The notes below the pieces were generated by a model. That model was not told the DNA's origin, made no database searches, and worked only from the letters and a program-made list of their open reading frames with translations. From Cydia pomonella (lineage: Eukaryota > Arthropoda > Insecta > Lepidoptera > Tortricidae), in contig NC_084718.1 in the NCBI RefSeq assembly GCF_033807575.1, positions 16,633,991 through 16,697,990 on the forward strand: 64,000 bases of DNA, given 5' to 3'. Position numbers and translations under genes: made by a program. This document shows, piece by piece, positions 1 to 11,803 of this stretch. How positions within the stretch are numbered: position 1 is the stretch's first letter; each line of letters begins with the position of its first letter.

Positions 1-420
1 TGTTTTAGTATGGGGATCGAAATTTTCCATTTCCTAAGCAAAAGTTTCCTTTATTACTTGTAAAATTTTCCTGAAATTCCTGAGAACTTTTACATTTTTT
101 GGAAACTTTTTGCATCTTGCACATCTGTATCGGTGATGGAGTTGCACTTGTTCCTTTGTTGTTGTTGTTGTTAACACTAATTTCCCCTTTATGAATTCGC
201 TAGGTGCACAATTGGTGCTGCCCTCTATTTGTCGGTTTTTCTACGTAAAATCTTATGGAGTAAAATTAGTTCCAATGATTTCTGTTAGCATTCATATTTG
301 ACAATTCATAAAGCCGGCTACTGACACACCTGCCGCAGGGGCAATATAATTGTGACGTGTATAGGCAAGCAGGGGCAATTTTTGGATTGGACAGATTAGG
401 AACCGTGAGATTGAAGACCT
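1..420. other. Non-coding, no gene seen
   Basis: AT-rich sequence without a convincing open frame. The only structure noted is a short TTG microsatellite near 156-172. Confidence 0.5.
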
Positions 421-681
421 GAACCTAATATCATGGGAGAGAGTAAAACTCAAACACTCCTTTCGTTGGGCTATCTTGAGAGAATGGATGAAGATCGGAA
501 CGTGAAAAGAGCGTACCTGGGTCGCTTAGGAAGAGTACGTCCTATCGGACGCCCCAGGTATCGCTGGAGCGATGTGGTGGAAGTGGATCTGCGCGAACTT
601 TGAGTCAACAGTGGCGTTGTTTTGTGTCGGAGGCCAAAGTCTCATTTTGGGTCGCTGAGCCAGCGGAGTAAGTAAGTAAGT
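421..681 (+). mobile_element. Decayed 3' end of a non-LTR retrotransposon (RTE-like ORF2 tail)
   Basis: The frame from 469 reads GYLERMDEDRNVKRAYLG followed by GRPRYRWSDVVEVDL. This is the C-terminal tail of a reverse transcriptase ORF common in moth genomes. A stop lies at 601-603. After a frame change the rest (WRCFVSEAKVSF) is still readable, so the copy is dead. It ends in a TAAG simple repeat at about 669-681, as RTE-type elements often do. The copy at 9528-9797 is closely related and better preserved. The clade assignment is from memory of the motif. Confidence 0.75.
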
Positions 682-683
682 GG

Positions 684-788
684 GTACAGTCGACATCAGG
701 TATATCTAAAGAAACCCTCTATTATCAAGCAATATTTATGAGCATTTAAGCCAAAGAGCCGCTCCGATATAACTGATGTCGACTGTAC
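684..788. mobile_element. 105-bp MITE with terminal inverted repeats
   Basis: The left end GTACAGTCGACATCAG at 684 is mirrored by CTGATGTCGACTGTAC ending at 788, and inner arms also pair (GGTATATC against GATATAAC). It begins directly after the TAAG tail of the preceding retrotransposon copy. Confidence 0.75.
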
Positions 789-1741
789 ATATTATTCGCC
801 TGCAATACGCAGTTTCCCACGTATTATTTCCCTGAGCCAGCAAAATCCGTAAAGCGCCGAAAGTAAAAGTTGCCCGTGAAAGTCCATATTGACCAGCAAA
901 CCAGTTCCACTGGCTACAAGTTCACGTTACCTAACAACTGTTTATATTTGTATCCTCTTTATTATACAATATGCTTTCGTTACGTTATCGTTATACGGAT
1001 TTGTTTTTATTTTTAATGAACCTTTTAATTGCTCTCGTTTTACCGAAAGTAAATTTTACACGTAGTAAATTTTACGAAAATTTCTGGTAACGATGAGAAA
1101 ATTCTTATGCAAGTTTCTTATTGGCGTCTATTTAATGTGTCATAGACATCGAAACTACCTGTGAAGGTTTGGCAATACGAGTAAACGTACCGAAAAAATA
1201 TCGAGAACATTTCAAGGGAACTTTGCAATTTTTGTTTTTTTTTTTTGGCACATTGCTAATGGTGACATGTTGAAGTTTTGATTAGGTCTATCATTCTCGA
1301 TAAACCCAGTCTATAGATCCAACATGGATCTAGGGAGACATGTTTTTCTTCTTAGATCTAAATATAGGTCATACTGAGCAACTTTTACAATGGGACCAAC
1401 CCTAAACTCAAAAATCACACCAACAAACTGAAAGTTTGTAAAGAAAAGGGTGGAAAACATAAAGATGTAATACGCATTAATCATTATTAATATACTTAGA
1501 TTGCTTGTTTCTTAAGCACTTGCTCAACTTTCTTGACATTAATCCAGAACGTTCATCAAAAAATAAAATTGCTCTCTCACGCTGTCACGTCCAGATGGTT
1601 TTGGCAAAAGAGACACGAAACGAAAGTGCATCTGATGCACAGATCGTTACGAAAGAATGCCCGGCGGCCCGCGGCCGCGCGGTCGGCAGCGGCCAGAGTA
1701 CGCAACGTACAGAGAATGCTTACACAAATTACACAGTTGTA
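789..1741. other. Non-coding stretch, no gene seen
   Basis: Mostly AT-rich with homopolymer runs. A GC-rich patch at about 1658-1700 (GCGGCCGCGCGG core) sits in a 91-codon frame with no recognisable motif, so I do not call it a gene. Confidence 0.45.
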
Positions 1742-1745
1742 TTAA

Positions 1746-2074
1746 GAGGGAAGAATAGCTTTGCGATCCTAGCGAAATAACGGTACTTTTTCTATTAAAT
1801 CCCATCATGTTGGGAGAAAACGTTTTTTACTAATTAAAAACTTAACAGATCACTTTGATTTTGATGTCGATCGTTACAGCATAATACTTAATTCTATGTT
1901 TATAAATTTCGCTTAAAAAAAATTGTATTGCTAATTTTGAAAAAAAAAAAGGAAAACCTATTTTTTTTTATTGTGTCAATAGCATACTAAAAAATCATAG
2001 AAAATGGAAAATATTTAGAAGTGGAAAAACGTTTTTTTCTTTTTGTATAGACGATCGCGTGGTGTACTTCCCTC
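1746..2074. mobile_element. TTAA-flanked piggyBac-like MITE (copy 1)
   Basis: TTAA at 1742-1745 is followed by GAGGGAAG, and the mirror CTTCCCTC is followed by TTAA at 2075-2078. TTAA target duplication is typical of piggyBac-superfamily elements. The core at about 1970-2040 (ACTAAAAAATCATAGAAAAT then TTTAGAAGTGGAAAAACG) recurs near 42.64 kb and 54.82 kb. Confidence 0.6.
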
Positions 2075-2302
2075 TTAACACTAACAGCAATAAACGGAAC
2101 ACTAGTTATTGACCGAAGCGTTAACGAAGGTCTCCGTTTGGACTCGCGCAATCTGGTTTTGTATGTTCTCCTCTACAGGTCGCAATTCTCAACCGATTGT
2201 TGTGAAATTTTGTGAGCAGGTTTGATAGAATTTTTCTGTTGTTTAGTTTTTTTTTTTAATATGTTCAAAACTGTGGAAATGGGCATAAACGGGACCACTG
2301 TG

Positions 2303-2369
2303 AGTACGCTTTAAAAAATTAAATAAAATTATCTAAATGATAATTTTATTTAATTTTTTAAAGCGTACT
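2303..2369. repeat. Perfect 31-bp hairpin with 5-base loop
   Basis: The arm at 2303-2333, starting AGTACGCTTT, is the exact reverse complement of 2339-2369, ending AAAGCGTACT. The loop is TAAAT. The arms are very AT-rich in the middle. It may be a small MITE or a fold-back duplication. Confidence 0.85.
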
Positions 2370-3090
2370 TATGTTACGTATGAATTTACCATCTGGGATC
2401 ATACAACAAACAACATAATACATTACAACAAAATCACTGGCTAAAAGATTGCGCACGCTTTTTACAAAAGTCCGATGTTATTATACCTACAATAGGTCTT
2501 ATGTTGTTGTAATAAGGTTTACAAACGATCGATTAACTGACAACATGTTTTAGCCAGGAGAATATTTAGCTAGTAAATCGTGCTCCTAAAAAAATATAAC
2601 GAATAGGCATATTAGTCGTGAATTTACCGTCGTATTATTTAATGTTAGCTAACTAAGATTATCATTACCCCTCCTTAAAAACAGGCCAATTCCAGTTTTA
2701 GTTACTTATTAGATCTGTTTCCAGTATGATACGGATCTAATAAAGAAAACTCGAATTTGGCCTGATATTTTTTTCGTATGCGGATCCGCGTTTCAGCATA
2801 CGAGCACAAAGAGTATTCTAAATACATAAATAAAGACAAAAAGAGGTAAACTATTTTATATTTTAGTAGGTAGCATAGGTATAATCAATATTAGACACAT
2901 GTATATTTCTATTGACTTTAGAATATTTACATTAATTCGGTCTTACTTTATTGTGGGATACAAAAGTAAAACATTCATTGAATAATGCCCATTCAATTAA
3001 AAAGCCAATCGCAAAAACAATGACCTAATATATCTATTAATAGAAACTAGTTATTAATATCGCTTTAGAAATCCATTGTTTATTGGAAAA
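2370..3090. other. AT-rich non-coding stretch
   Basis: No coding frame or repeat with recognisable ends was seen. Confidence 0.45.
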
Positions 3091-3759
3091 CTGTTTACCC
3101 AGTGCGCCATTATCGTTCGAATATTAAACTCGCACGCCGCGCATCTTGCTTTCTATGCGCATAGTTGTTATTGTCGCTTAGTTGTCATTTAGAACTCATA
3201 TAGTCGAGTATGTTCCGTCAACGGTCTTATTTATGCATCGAGTATTTTCCGACAACGTTATGTGTTCCATTTTTGAACTTTTGAAAATGTGTCGCGTGTT
3301 GAAAACAATCTAAGATCGGTTTTGGTGACGTGCTGATTCAACGTTCGTATTTCAAAAGTAGCGTTCGATAACGAGTGACAATGGGTTTGGATTCTTAAAC
3401 GTGTAATGTTTTTGTTTTTGTTTTTTGGTGTTAAATTGATTTTATGTGAGACACAGATACGCTTGTAGATGTTTTGTGTTCATTCCTAAAATGGTTGCAG
3501 TGTAAAACATAATTTTTATCACATTTTTTTGTCAAAGAACAACGTTACGTATCTATGGTCGACATTTTTTGTCTGTTATCAAATTAAAACAAGTTAACGG
3601 TCGTTGAGTTAAATGTTCCATTTAGAAACAAGTGACGATGTTCTCTTTCCAAAATGTTATATTAATATGATTGATTTTTGTTTGTTTAATCTTGGGTACT
3701 AGTTTTAAAGTGTGTTGAGTAAGTTACTCTGTGGCCCGCCGAATCGCAAAGGTCGTGTG
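3091..3759 (+). promoter_or_regulatory. Possible promoter and 5' leader
   Basis: CpG content rises around 3120-3180 and remains moderate to 3760 with no obvious repeat. The segment leads into two ATG frames and a strong splice donor at 3885 (AAG then GTAAGT). This looks like a transcription start region, but no core motif is decisive. The transcript it might serve is unknown. Confidence 0.3.
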
Positions 3760-3867
3760 ATGTGGTACATAATAGTGGCATTGTTTCTAATATGGCTGCT
3801 CGAGCACTTCCGGCGGAAGCAGTCGCAGCCGCCGCACCACACGTGCCAAATGTTCGTATTTACTTGA
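3760..3867 (+). CDS. Candidate 35-residue membrane micropeptide
   Basis: An ATG frame of 35 codons ends at TGA 3865-3867. It starts MWYIIVALFLIWLLEHFRRK, a hydrophobic segment of about 13 residues followed by a basic cluster. That is the layout of a single-pass membrane anchor with a positive-inside stop. The rest is polar, with one Cys and paired His. I do not recognise it. A second frame from ATG 3792 (MAARALPAEAVAAAAP) runs open into the splice donor at 3885, so this region could instead be a first coding exon in that frame, ending in phase 0. Phase 0 does not fit the ankyrin exons downstream. Either reading could be chance. Confidence 0.25.
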   Translation: MWYIIVALFLIWLLEHFRRKQSQPPHHTCQMFVFT

Positions 3868-3884
3868 TAATTAATGTTTTTAAG
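3792..3884 (+). CDS. Candidate first coding exon ending at a strong donor
   Basis: The frame MAARALPAEAVAAAAPHVPN runs 31 codons to AAG at 3884 and is followed by GTAAGT, a consensus donor. An Ala-rich start in a CpG-rich context is typical of arthropod first exons. The phase (0) does not match the phase-2 junctions of the forked exons, so if real it belongs to another transcript or needs an intermediate exon. It overlaps the 35-codon frame above in a different frame. Confidence 0.25.
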
Positions 3885-6780
3885 GTAAGTTTACTTTATT
3901 ACAGTATAGGTAGCAAATCTCAGTGGATGAGCCATACCTTGGATCGCGCTCAAGGTTTTAAACTTGACTAAATTTAGATTGCTGTGCTAAGTGAAATACT
4001 CTGAAAAAACATACTGTGTAAGAAGAAGACTAATGTGTAAAAGCTTGACGTATTGACATGATATTAAAATTCAGTTCAAACTTAATTTATCACTGCATCA
4101 TCCTATATTAAACAAGACTAATATATTGAAATCATTATGCTTTCAAAATAAATACTAGAAATACCGCCTACCACAGATAATCACACGTCCGATAATTTTT
4201 CAACATAGATTGCGTGCGCCAGTGATGGGCAGAACATACGCAATGCGCCAAATTAAAGACACTTTTTAATATTCCTGACAACACACCAAAACGCAATTTG
4301 GTTTGGGTTATTTGTTGCCCACCATAATAAAAAAAATCAATTACTATTAAATTTATTTGCATGCCGTCTGTCGCGAACGTATTGCGAACCAGCTAATATT
4401 TGCCAACGTCATGGAGTAGATGGCGCTAGTAGTCACGTTTAAGTTAAGTAACCGCTTCTAGGTTATTGGGATTTTTTGAGGGAAGTTGAGAGGGTAGATG
4501 AGAACGACAGTAGGAAAAAGGAGGTTGTGTGCGAACAGATCGACGCGGCAGTGATATTCGCTTTTAGATCAAGTCAAGAACGTTCTTATGGTGTTATTAG
4601 AATAATGATGTGTCTCTGGTATATTGTGACCAACGTTATCAGTACTCAGAGTGAACAGTGATCCAGTGAGGCTAATATGAACTTAAGGTAAACTTTGTGT
4701 GAGGAAAGGGGTCGCTATAAGGGGAGGTTTGGAGGCGACTATTAAGCTCAAGAAACCAGGTGGATAATCATGTGAAACTCATTTACATGCAGGTAATAAA
4801 GTCGAACACCAGCACAACTCATATCGTCATCTCACTAACGTCCAGGCCTCGTATAGGTATGTAGTATGTTTACATATCGCTTTCCAGTATCCGTAAAAGC
4901 ATTAGCTCATTCGATAGGTTAATAAGTATGGTGAGCTTGACGACACCGTCTGTGGAAGGATTCAAAGGAAAAGATCATCCGTGTCGTGACGTCTATATCT
5001 ATGTAACGTTGCCAACCAGAGTAAATATTCTTTATTACTCTAGTATGAAACCATGCCTGAGTAGAAACAAGACATAACGACAAGATACTTCTGAACATAT
5101 ACAACATAGTACTAAAGAGTAAGAGATGAAGTGATTTCTAGATTTATATTCTGATCTAGATTCTAATACCATCTATATTCTATTCTGATTGTTTGGCGGA
5201 GATTCTTTCTCCGCCGCGGGCCTCCACAACTCCCCTTATAGCCCGACCCTGTCCACTCACAACCATTTGACTTATTCTTGGCTGCTTCTATTCTAATTCT
5301 CGTTCTTAGTTATCCCTTCATCTCTCTCATCTAAATAATGATGAAACTATATTTCTAACACTCACCGATTTACACCCGCAGGTCTTTCTTTTATTCTGTC
5401 CAACTGATTCCCCCTACGAACATTGTTCCATCGGGGAAAAGTCTCTTCTACCTCCTACTGACAAAGATACGTTCAAAACCTTTTTTATGTTCTGTCAGTG
5501 TTACCAGTATAAACAATTAAATCTGTTTAAGGCACAGACTTACCTGCTATTTTGTTGAGGCTCGCGTTCGTCGCGACAATCCGGACGAAGACATAACTAA
5601 TGCTCGCTCATTATTCCGCGCGGCTGTGTCTGAAGTCCGTATAGCTCACATGATAGCCGATCTCCGGTAGGGTAGGAAAGAAGGAAAAGAAAAACACAGT
5701 CGAGTCTGAAAGCAGAATACTCAAGGGACTCGAGTCTTGAGTCTTAATCAACACTAGCTGTGAAGAATATGCAAATTTCCCGTGACCAGCCGTTCGAAAA
5801 GATTCCTCGCGTCACGCGCACTTCGAAGAAAAGGCGACAAATTAATTTATATCGCCAGACGAGCAAAAACCGGCCAATTATTTGTAATCACAAGCAAATC
5901 TTGTCTGGCGAGAAAGCGTGTAACAATGTAACATGTGATTCAATGATGAATTGTGCCATAGTGGGCTATATGGCGACGTGTTATATCAGGGTGAATTTTA
6001 CTCCCTGGGCGTATAACAAAAATGTATGCGTTGACAAAGAATTTACACGAATATTTTTATTAATTGCACGTATTTTTCATCATGTAATTGCAAATTAAAT
6101 CTACATTACAATCAATCAACTAAAATAATACGTTTTATCATCAAAATATTATCTTTTAGCTTTGACACACAAACGCAAATATTTGTTAAAATTTCAACGA
6201 TATGCCGCAGTAAAAAACTGTAATCATATTTTTGGGACATCCTGTATGCTATAAGTGCTATAAAGCAAAATAGGTGCTAATCGTCGCGAAAACCTGCCCG
6301 TGCTACAATAAAATAAAACAAAATGATGCTTTATTTCGTTCTTGTTTTTTTAAAAGTAACTATTAAGCTTTATTATAGAGAATCGCCGTAAAGAAATAAA
6401 CAGCATTTGTATAACGCAATTTAAGCTTTTAAATAAATAACTATTAAATAAAAAACCCTACGCTAATCAGACGATTTTAAGCAATTTTATACCAAAAATG
6501 CCTTAAACTGCTGGATCGATTATCAAACATAGCTAAGAATCACCGCAAGGTAACTCGTTTTCACGTTAAAAAACCGCATAAATATCCGTTTGAGAGCTAC
6601 GATGTCACAGACAGACATTGGCGTCAAACGTATAACAATGCATCGGAAGTTAAAACAAGTTTTCCGAATCACTCGAATCCCACTGACTTGGTTCCAACCC
6701 TAAACTTGAAACTTCAAGGTCCATTTTGGCTAGCATATATCACTTCGAGGGACTAACACACGAAGTACATAGGTAACTAC
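3885..6780. other. Non-coding stretch, no gene seen
   Basis: AT-rich, with scattered frames under 115 codons that show no domain, codon bias or splice logic. No bounded repeat was recognised. Confidence 0.4.
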
Positions 6781-6889
6781 ATAAAAATTCAGTTGAATTG
6801 TACACCATCTACTCCAAAGCATGTTAAATATGAACTTATAAACGATCTTACTGGCCGGTTAATTCGATATACATATCGAATATATAAAA

Positions 6890-6957
6890 ATATAAATTCG
6901 ATATCAATATCAAATTTCGAAAATATAAATTTGATATCAATATCAAATTTACGAAAC
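6890..6957. repeat. Two-copy short tandem repeat, about 34 bp
   Basis: Two adjacent units share ATATAAATT(C/T)GATATC and AATATCAAATTT. Both strands appear open here only because the repeat lacks stops. Confidence 0.7.
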
Positions 6958-7132
6958 ACAAAGGTAGGAAAATAATTACACAGTGTACAAAACACGTGAA
7001 ATCAGTCGGACGGACAATCGGAAATGCATCAAAAATGGCTTCCACCGGCCGATTGTTCAATAGAAAACTAGGGAAATACTGACAGTAACGTTTGAAACTT
7101 AGCATTCTGGAATCATCCGTTAGTGATTCAGA

Positions 7133-7290
7133 TATAGAGTCAAACTAAGATAAGTTTGCAGCGATTTTGATAGCCCAGACAGTGTACGGGTTATTTTAAA
7201 CATAAACATCAAACTTTTATGAAATTCTGACGTTTACTTGACACTCACCGTCGGGACTATTAAAATATTTAAAATCGACTCTATGTCGTC
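7133..7290. mobile_element. MITE, family A (degenerate copy)
   Basis: It shares the body AGCGATTTTGATAGCCCAGA and GACGTTTACTTGACACT with copies at 11640-11803 and 50983-51139. The outer TAGAGTCA end is visible on the left, and the right end has decayed. Confidence 0.6.
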
Positions 7291-9520
7291 TGACTCTAGA
7301 ACTTTTTGTGACAGAGTGCTTGACAATGAAACATCGATAAATTTGTTGGGTATCGATAAGTCTTAAAATAAGTAGACGATGTAACGAGCTACAATGCTGT
7401 TTGAGATATAATGTGTGTAACTCATCGAGAAGTTTTCTTGAATGAAAATCATTACAAATCGATACATATTTTCCTTATTAAATTAGTACATTACTAAAGA
7501 TATAGGCGGCAGAGCGTAGCTAGGTCGGATGGGGATACGCGGCCGGCAACCCCGTTTCTTTTCATGCCGAGATTTGTATTGTGCTTTTCTCAAACTTGCA
7601 ATGAAAAAAAAAAATTGTAGTCAATTTGTTTTATTTGTAGGTTTACACAGCTAAAAACAAATTACGAATCTACTACTATTTCAATCAATCAATTTTTTAT
7701 GTTATGGCTCCATCAAGGTGTTGATGATTCTGCCAATGTCGAGGTTGGATAAGACACGGCTAGTATATGAATCTTATCAATTATCATATTACGGTCATAG
7801 ACAGTGTTCGGTGGAGTATCAGATATACTACTATTTGATGGTTGAATGCCAAGACATTGTCACAATTTGACGTTTAAAAACAAAAGAAGGTTGCTTTACA
7901 GGCCTAGGTGTGTAAGGCTGTATGAAATTCCTTTACATATCATCTTCACTCATCGCACCTAATTTGAAGTAAGTCATGTCAATATTTCATTGCAAGTTCA
8001 ATGCTGCCAGTATCTACGGCACCATGCCGCAGGGGGATATTTTTTAGTATTTTATTTTAAGTTTAGTATTATTTATTTTTAGATTTAGGTTTTAAGTTTT
8101 ATAGTGTATAATTAATATTACTATTTGTAAGAATTGTTGTACCGTTTGTGCCCAAATAAACTATTTACATTGTAAGTTTGAGAAAAATATATTATGTAGG
8201 TACAGTCAATGTATTAAATATCAATACGGACAAAGCGCCAAATATATGTACACACCACCTTAATGTATGGGCAATAAGGGCGTGTAAACATATTTTAGGC
8301 ATTCTGTCCGCGTCGATATCATAGTCAACTACCAATACATACATCAAAGATAGCGCACGTATTCTGTATTTCGCGTTAGCTACCTTTTAACCCTTTTCCA
8401 GGCATAGTACAATTTATCGACCACATACTCGCCATTAGAATTTCAACTTTAGCATTCCGATTCAAGGTTCAAATTAGATTACACTTTCAGGAAATGTTAC
8501 TTGTCTTCAAATGAATCATCAAAGCTGGATTAATTGGAATATATTTGGATTTTTTGGGAAAACCTTGTAGATTGGTGCAGCCTGGAAAAGGGTTAAGTGC
8601 CGCTACAGACGGGCATCAACCCAGAGGCAATTTATAAGGAAACCACACGTTACCTGCACGCCAACTGTAGTTTCCATATAAACTGCAGCCAACCTGAGAT
8701 GTGTGGTAGAAATATTACGTGTATCAATTTAATGGACTTAGTCTGATTGCTCCAGCCAAATAGGCGGAACATACTATTTAAGAACAATTTTAGTATACAT
8801 TAATCCTGATATTAACTTTGAAAACGGGGGCCGTTAGTTCCTCAGCCATTAAAAACACTATGGTTCGAGACCGGTTATACATAAAGACTGTTAATGCCTC
8901 CTCGTTCGTTGTTTTAGATGGCGACGCTTAGAGATCTTATAGTTTATGTCATCCATGATGACGCGCAGATTTTTAAATCTAACCTTTAATAACATGACAA
9001 CACGAGTCAAGGCACGCGACTTTGTGAATGCCACCATGTACGAGTATATTTTTTATTTTTATTTTATTTTATTTATTTCAAATAACAAATTGCACCTTAC
9101 AGCTAATGCCAAAGCGGCACAAATTGGAATACATTAACACCATAAAGTTTAATGCATTATAAAGCAATAACACATGAGCAGCTAAGACACAGGAATTCAT
9201 AACGGTATAGTACTCTCAGGCATCTCTCTTTCTAATATCCTCTTGCATTCCATTATCACTCGCCCCATCGCACTCACAAACAAATCGCACTGTGGCTGCG
9301 CCTCGAGCAGGGAATTGAGCATATTACATATACAGGCATTTACAATCTACAGCTTCAATTTATATTTATTGCATTATGAAATAGTTATTTTTAACTCTTT
9401 TCATAGTTAAAAAGTTAAATGAAATAAAGTTATTATATAGTAATTTTATTTTTAGTTATAGGTATAGGCGCTCCACGGCAAATATTAAGTAATATAATAT
9501 AGCAAAATTTGGAGCGGTCA
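7291..9520. other. Non-coding stretch with repeat debris
   Basis: No gene is visible. The segment at 8000-8170 looks like the 3' end of an old retroelement, ending near AATAAACTATTTAC. Around 9045-9125 there is a T-rich run with similar character. Confidence 0.35.
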
Positions 9521-9527
9521 CTAGTTT

Positions 9528-9797
9528 TTGAAAATATCGTCTATAATTGAGTTCCTAGAGAGGATGGGAGAGGATCGTGCCGTGAGAAGAGCGTATGTGG
9601 GGCACCCGGGTGGAAAACGTCCGTCTGGGCGTCCCAGATATCGCTGGAGCGACGAAGTCCTAAAAGACCTGTTCGCCCTCGGAATACCCAACTGGCGTGA
9701 AGTGGCGCAGGATAGGGCAGAGTGGCGCTCTCTTGTGTCAGAGGCCAAGATCCTGTTTGGGTCACTGAGCCAGTGAAGAAGAAGAAGAAGAAGAAGA
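9528..9797 (+). mobile_element. 3' end of a non-LTR retrotransposon (RTE-like ORF2 tail)
   Basis: The frame reads EFLERMGEDRAVRRAYVG, GRPRYRWSDEVLKDLF, NWREVAQDRAEWRSLVSEAK and FGSLSQ, then stops at 9774-9776. This is the C-terminal tail found on many moth RTE-like ORF2 proteins. It is open throughout, unlike the copy at 421-681. The copy is heavily 5'-truncated: no reverse transcriptase core or endonuclease is present. It ends in a GAA microsatellite at 9776-9797. Confidence 0.8.
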
Positions 9798-9816
9798 ATT
9801 GAGTTTATTGGTATAG

Positions 9817-9841
9817 CTTAGGTTAGGTTAGGTTTAGGTTA
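9817..9841 (+). repeat. Short interstitial TTAGG run
   Basis: Three perfect TTAGG units plus a TTTAGG variant. TTAGG is the ancestral insect telomere repeat. A run this short is common inside insect chromosomes. Confidence 0.7.
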
Positions 9842-10792
9842 GCCAAACCGTGGGGACCGCCAACCTATATATTACATTTGCTTATTTAATAATCTCCGGT
9901 AGAAACGGACCGTGATGGCCATTTTATTTAAAAAACCAGAACCCTGAAGAAACTAATTGGTGATCCCTGGTATGTCTTCCCCAACCTGTCATTACGCTTT
10001 GCCCTTAACAAACCGATGTCCGGACATATTGGTATATCCCTAGCTAATAGCAGTCTTTATCACCTTCCTGTCTCGGTATCATGCAATGCCCGCTCAGATA
10101 GAATCACAAGGAAACGATTCAGATCTAGCGGCGAATAGGAACTGGCGTTCTATCAATTATAGTGACCGAACTTCCTAGCGATAGGTGGACGTCTTTAATT
10201 GACGGGTAGCATGCAGTGTTTATAAAGTTGGTGTGTAAGTAATGTTAGTAAGTATTAGTTTTAGAAATGAATAGGGATATTAAAAACTTAAACGCATAAT
10301 ACGTACAGATAGCTGAAGTATTAGCTTAGCTGCATGTGCATACATTTCAAAATTTTCAAAATTTCGGGCGGCTATATGAGAAATAAAGGAGTGAGTGCTG
10401 AGGTGACGAAATAAGAATGGAAGAGAAGAATATGTTGTGCCGACCCCAAATAACGTGGGATAAGGGCAGGAAGAAGAAGAATTACGATTTTATCCATAGC
10501 ACTTATCTGAATCTATTTGGTTTTATCAAAGTATTTTTAAACTGCTTTCCGCTCTAAAACGCCTTGCATAATATGTATAATTAAACTAAACCTACGGCTT
10601 GTACGGGTTGCGATATCGTTACGTATTTCATTGTGCCTAACCTTATTCAAATTAAATCGTACTCACCCACAAAAGTGGGCTAATGCTTGGTCAGTCTGTC
10701 ATCTTCACTTAGAAACCACTTTGAGTTGAATGAATTAATCCGGTTGTGCGATCTGAGGCATATCTTCTTTAAGAAAAATGACGTCCATCTTT
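9842..10792. other. Non-coding stretch with a LINE tail
   Basis: No gene is seen. At about 10436-10480 the motif CCCCAAATAACGTGGGATAA plus AGGGCAGGAAGAAGAAG is the 3' tail of a retroelement that recurs throughout moth genomes (recognised from memory). Confidence 0.45.
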
Positions 10793-11426
10793 AAGGTCAG
10801 ACCACACCGCTGCTTAAAAAACGGTGACGTTACAGAATCGCAGTAACACATTGTAAGCGTACCTACCGTTGTTATCCCATGCTCCACAGACCGCTGCTTA
10901 TAAAACTAAACTAAAAACCAAACTTTACGACTTCACTAGGAGGACATGCGTTAAAATCGTGACATTTACGAAGCGTCACTGCGATTCTGCACCCTCTGAT
11001 AGAAGAGCTGACTGCAAAATTTCGAACCTACTTGTCCCGAAAAAAAAAATACTGACAGACTTCGCTTTTTATGTCTACATGTAAATTTCTAACTGCTGCC
11101 ATAACTATTATTTCGGTATCAGATGGGTTAAATCAGCCCCCTTTTTTCGCACCAGAAGTGGCCTTCTTTTGTGTACTTTCGGCAAGATCCAGGTGCGTAC
11201 GTTCCACGTGGCAGACTATCAAATTCAGACTTATCATTACTTTTATTGTGCATTTCATCGCGGTATCAAGTCTGTATGAAATTTCGCAGTCAGCTCTTCT
11301 ACCAGTCAGTGTTTTGTAAGCAGCAGATACGTATGTGGAGCATGCGATAAAAATGATACGCTTACGATGTGTCACTGCGATTCCGTACCATCGCCGTTTT
11401 TTAAGCAGCGGTGTGGTCGGACCTTT
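10793..11426. mobile_element. 634-bp MITE with long inverted ends
   Basis: The left end (AAGGTCAGACCACACCGCTG then CTTAAAAAACGG) is mirrored at 11350-11426 (CCGTTTTTTAAGCAGCGGTG then TGGTCGGACCTT). An inner pair also matches: AGAAGAGCTGACTGCAAAAT at about 11001 against GCAGTCAGCTCTTCT at about 11287. No transposase frame is present. Confidence 0.8.
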
Positions 11427-11639
11427 ATGATGTTCTAGCCAATGTCAAAAGCGTGCTCGTCTGGTAGAGCATGTGTGTAAAGTGTGCTCGTTGGACTTTA
11501 CAAATAGCCACGATGGATTGCAGGGTGGGCTAGTGGACAATCTATGCGTTTTCTGTTTAGAATTTTGGAAACATGCGATGCATGTATTCATCCATTATGA
11601 TGAAACGAAAGAAAACGTTACATTTCTGTCGATATACTA

Positions 11640-11803
11640 GAGTCAGGCCAAGATAATTTGGTAGCAATTTCAATAGCCCAGACAGCGCAAGTGTTGTTTT
11701 AAACGTCAAACATCTATGAGATTATGACGTTTACTTAACACTTGCACAGGTTGGGCTATCAAAATCCTTGCCAACTGCAACTTAGCTTCATTGGACTCTA
11801 AAT
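11640..11803. mobile_element. MITE, family A
   Basis: Its ends are AGAGTCAGGCCAAGAT at 11640 and a decayed mirror ending GGACTCTA at about 11803. It is related to copies at 7133 and 50983. Confidence 0.65.

Noticed and set aside
1505..1780. 91-codon frame with GC-rich centre
   Set aside because: No motif, no promoter or polyadenylation context, and it runs into a MITE at 1746.
9521..9765. Minus-strand frames of 74-75 codons
   Set aside because: Shadows of the retrotransposon tail on the + strand.
9817..9841. Telomere proximity suggested by TTAGG units
   Set aside because: Only three to four units. Such short runs are scattered through insect genomes.
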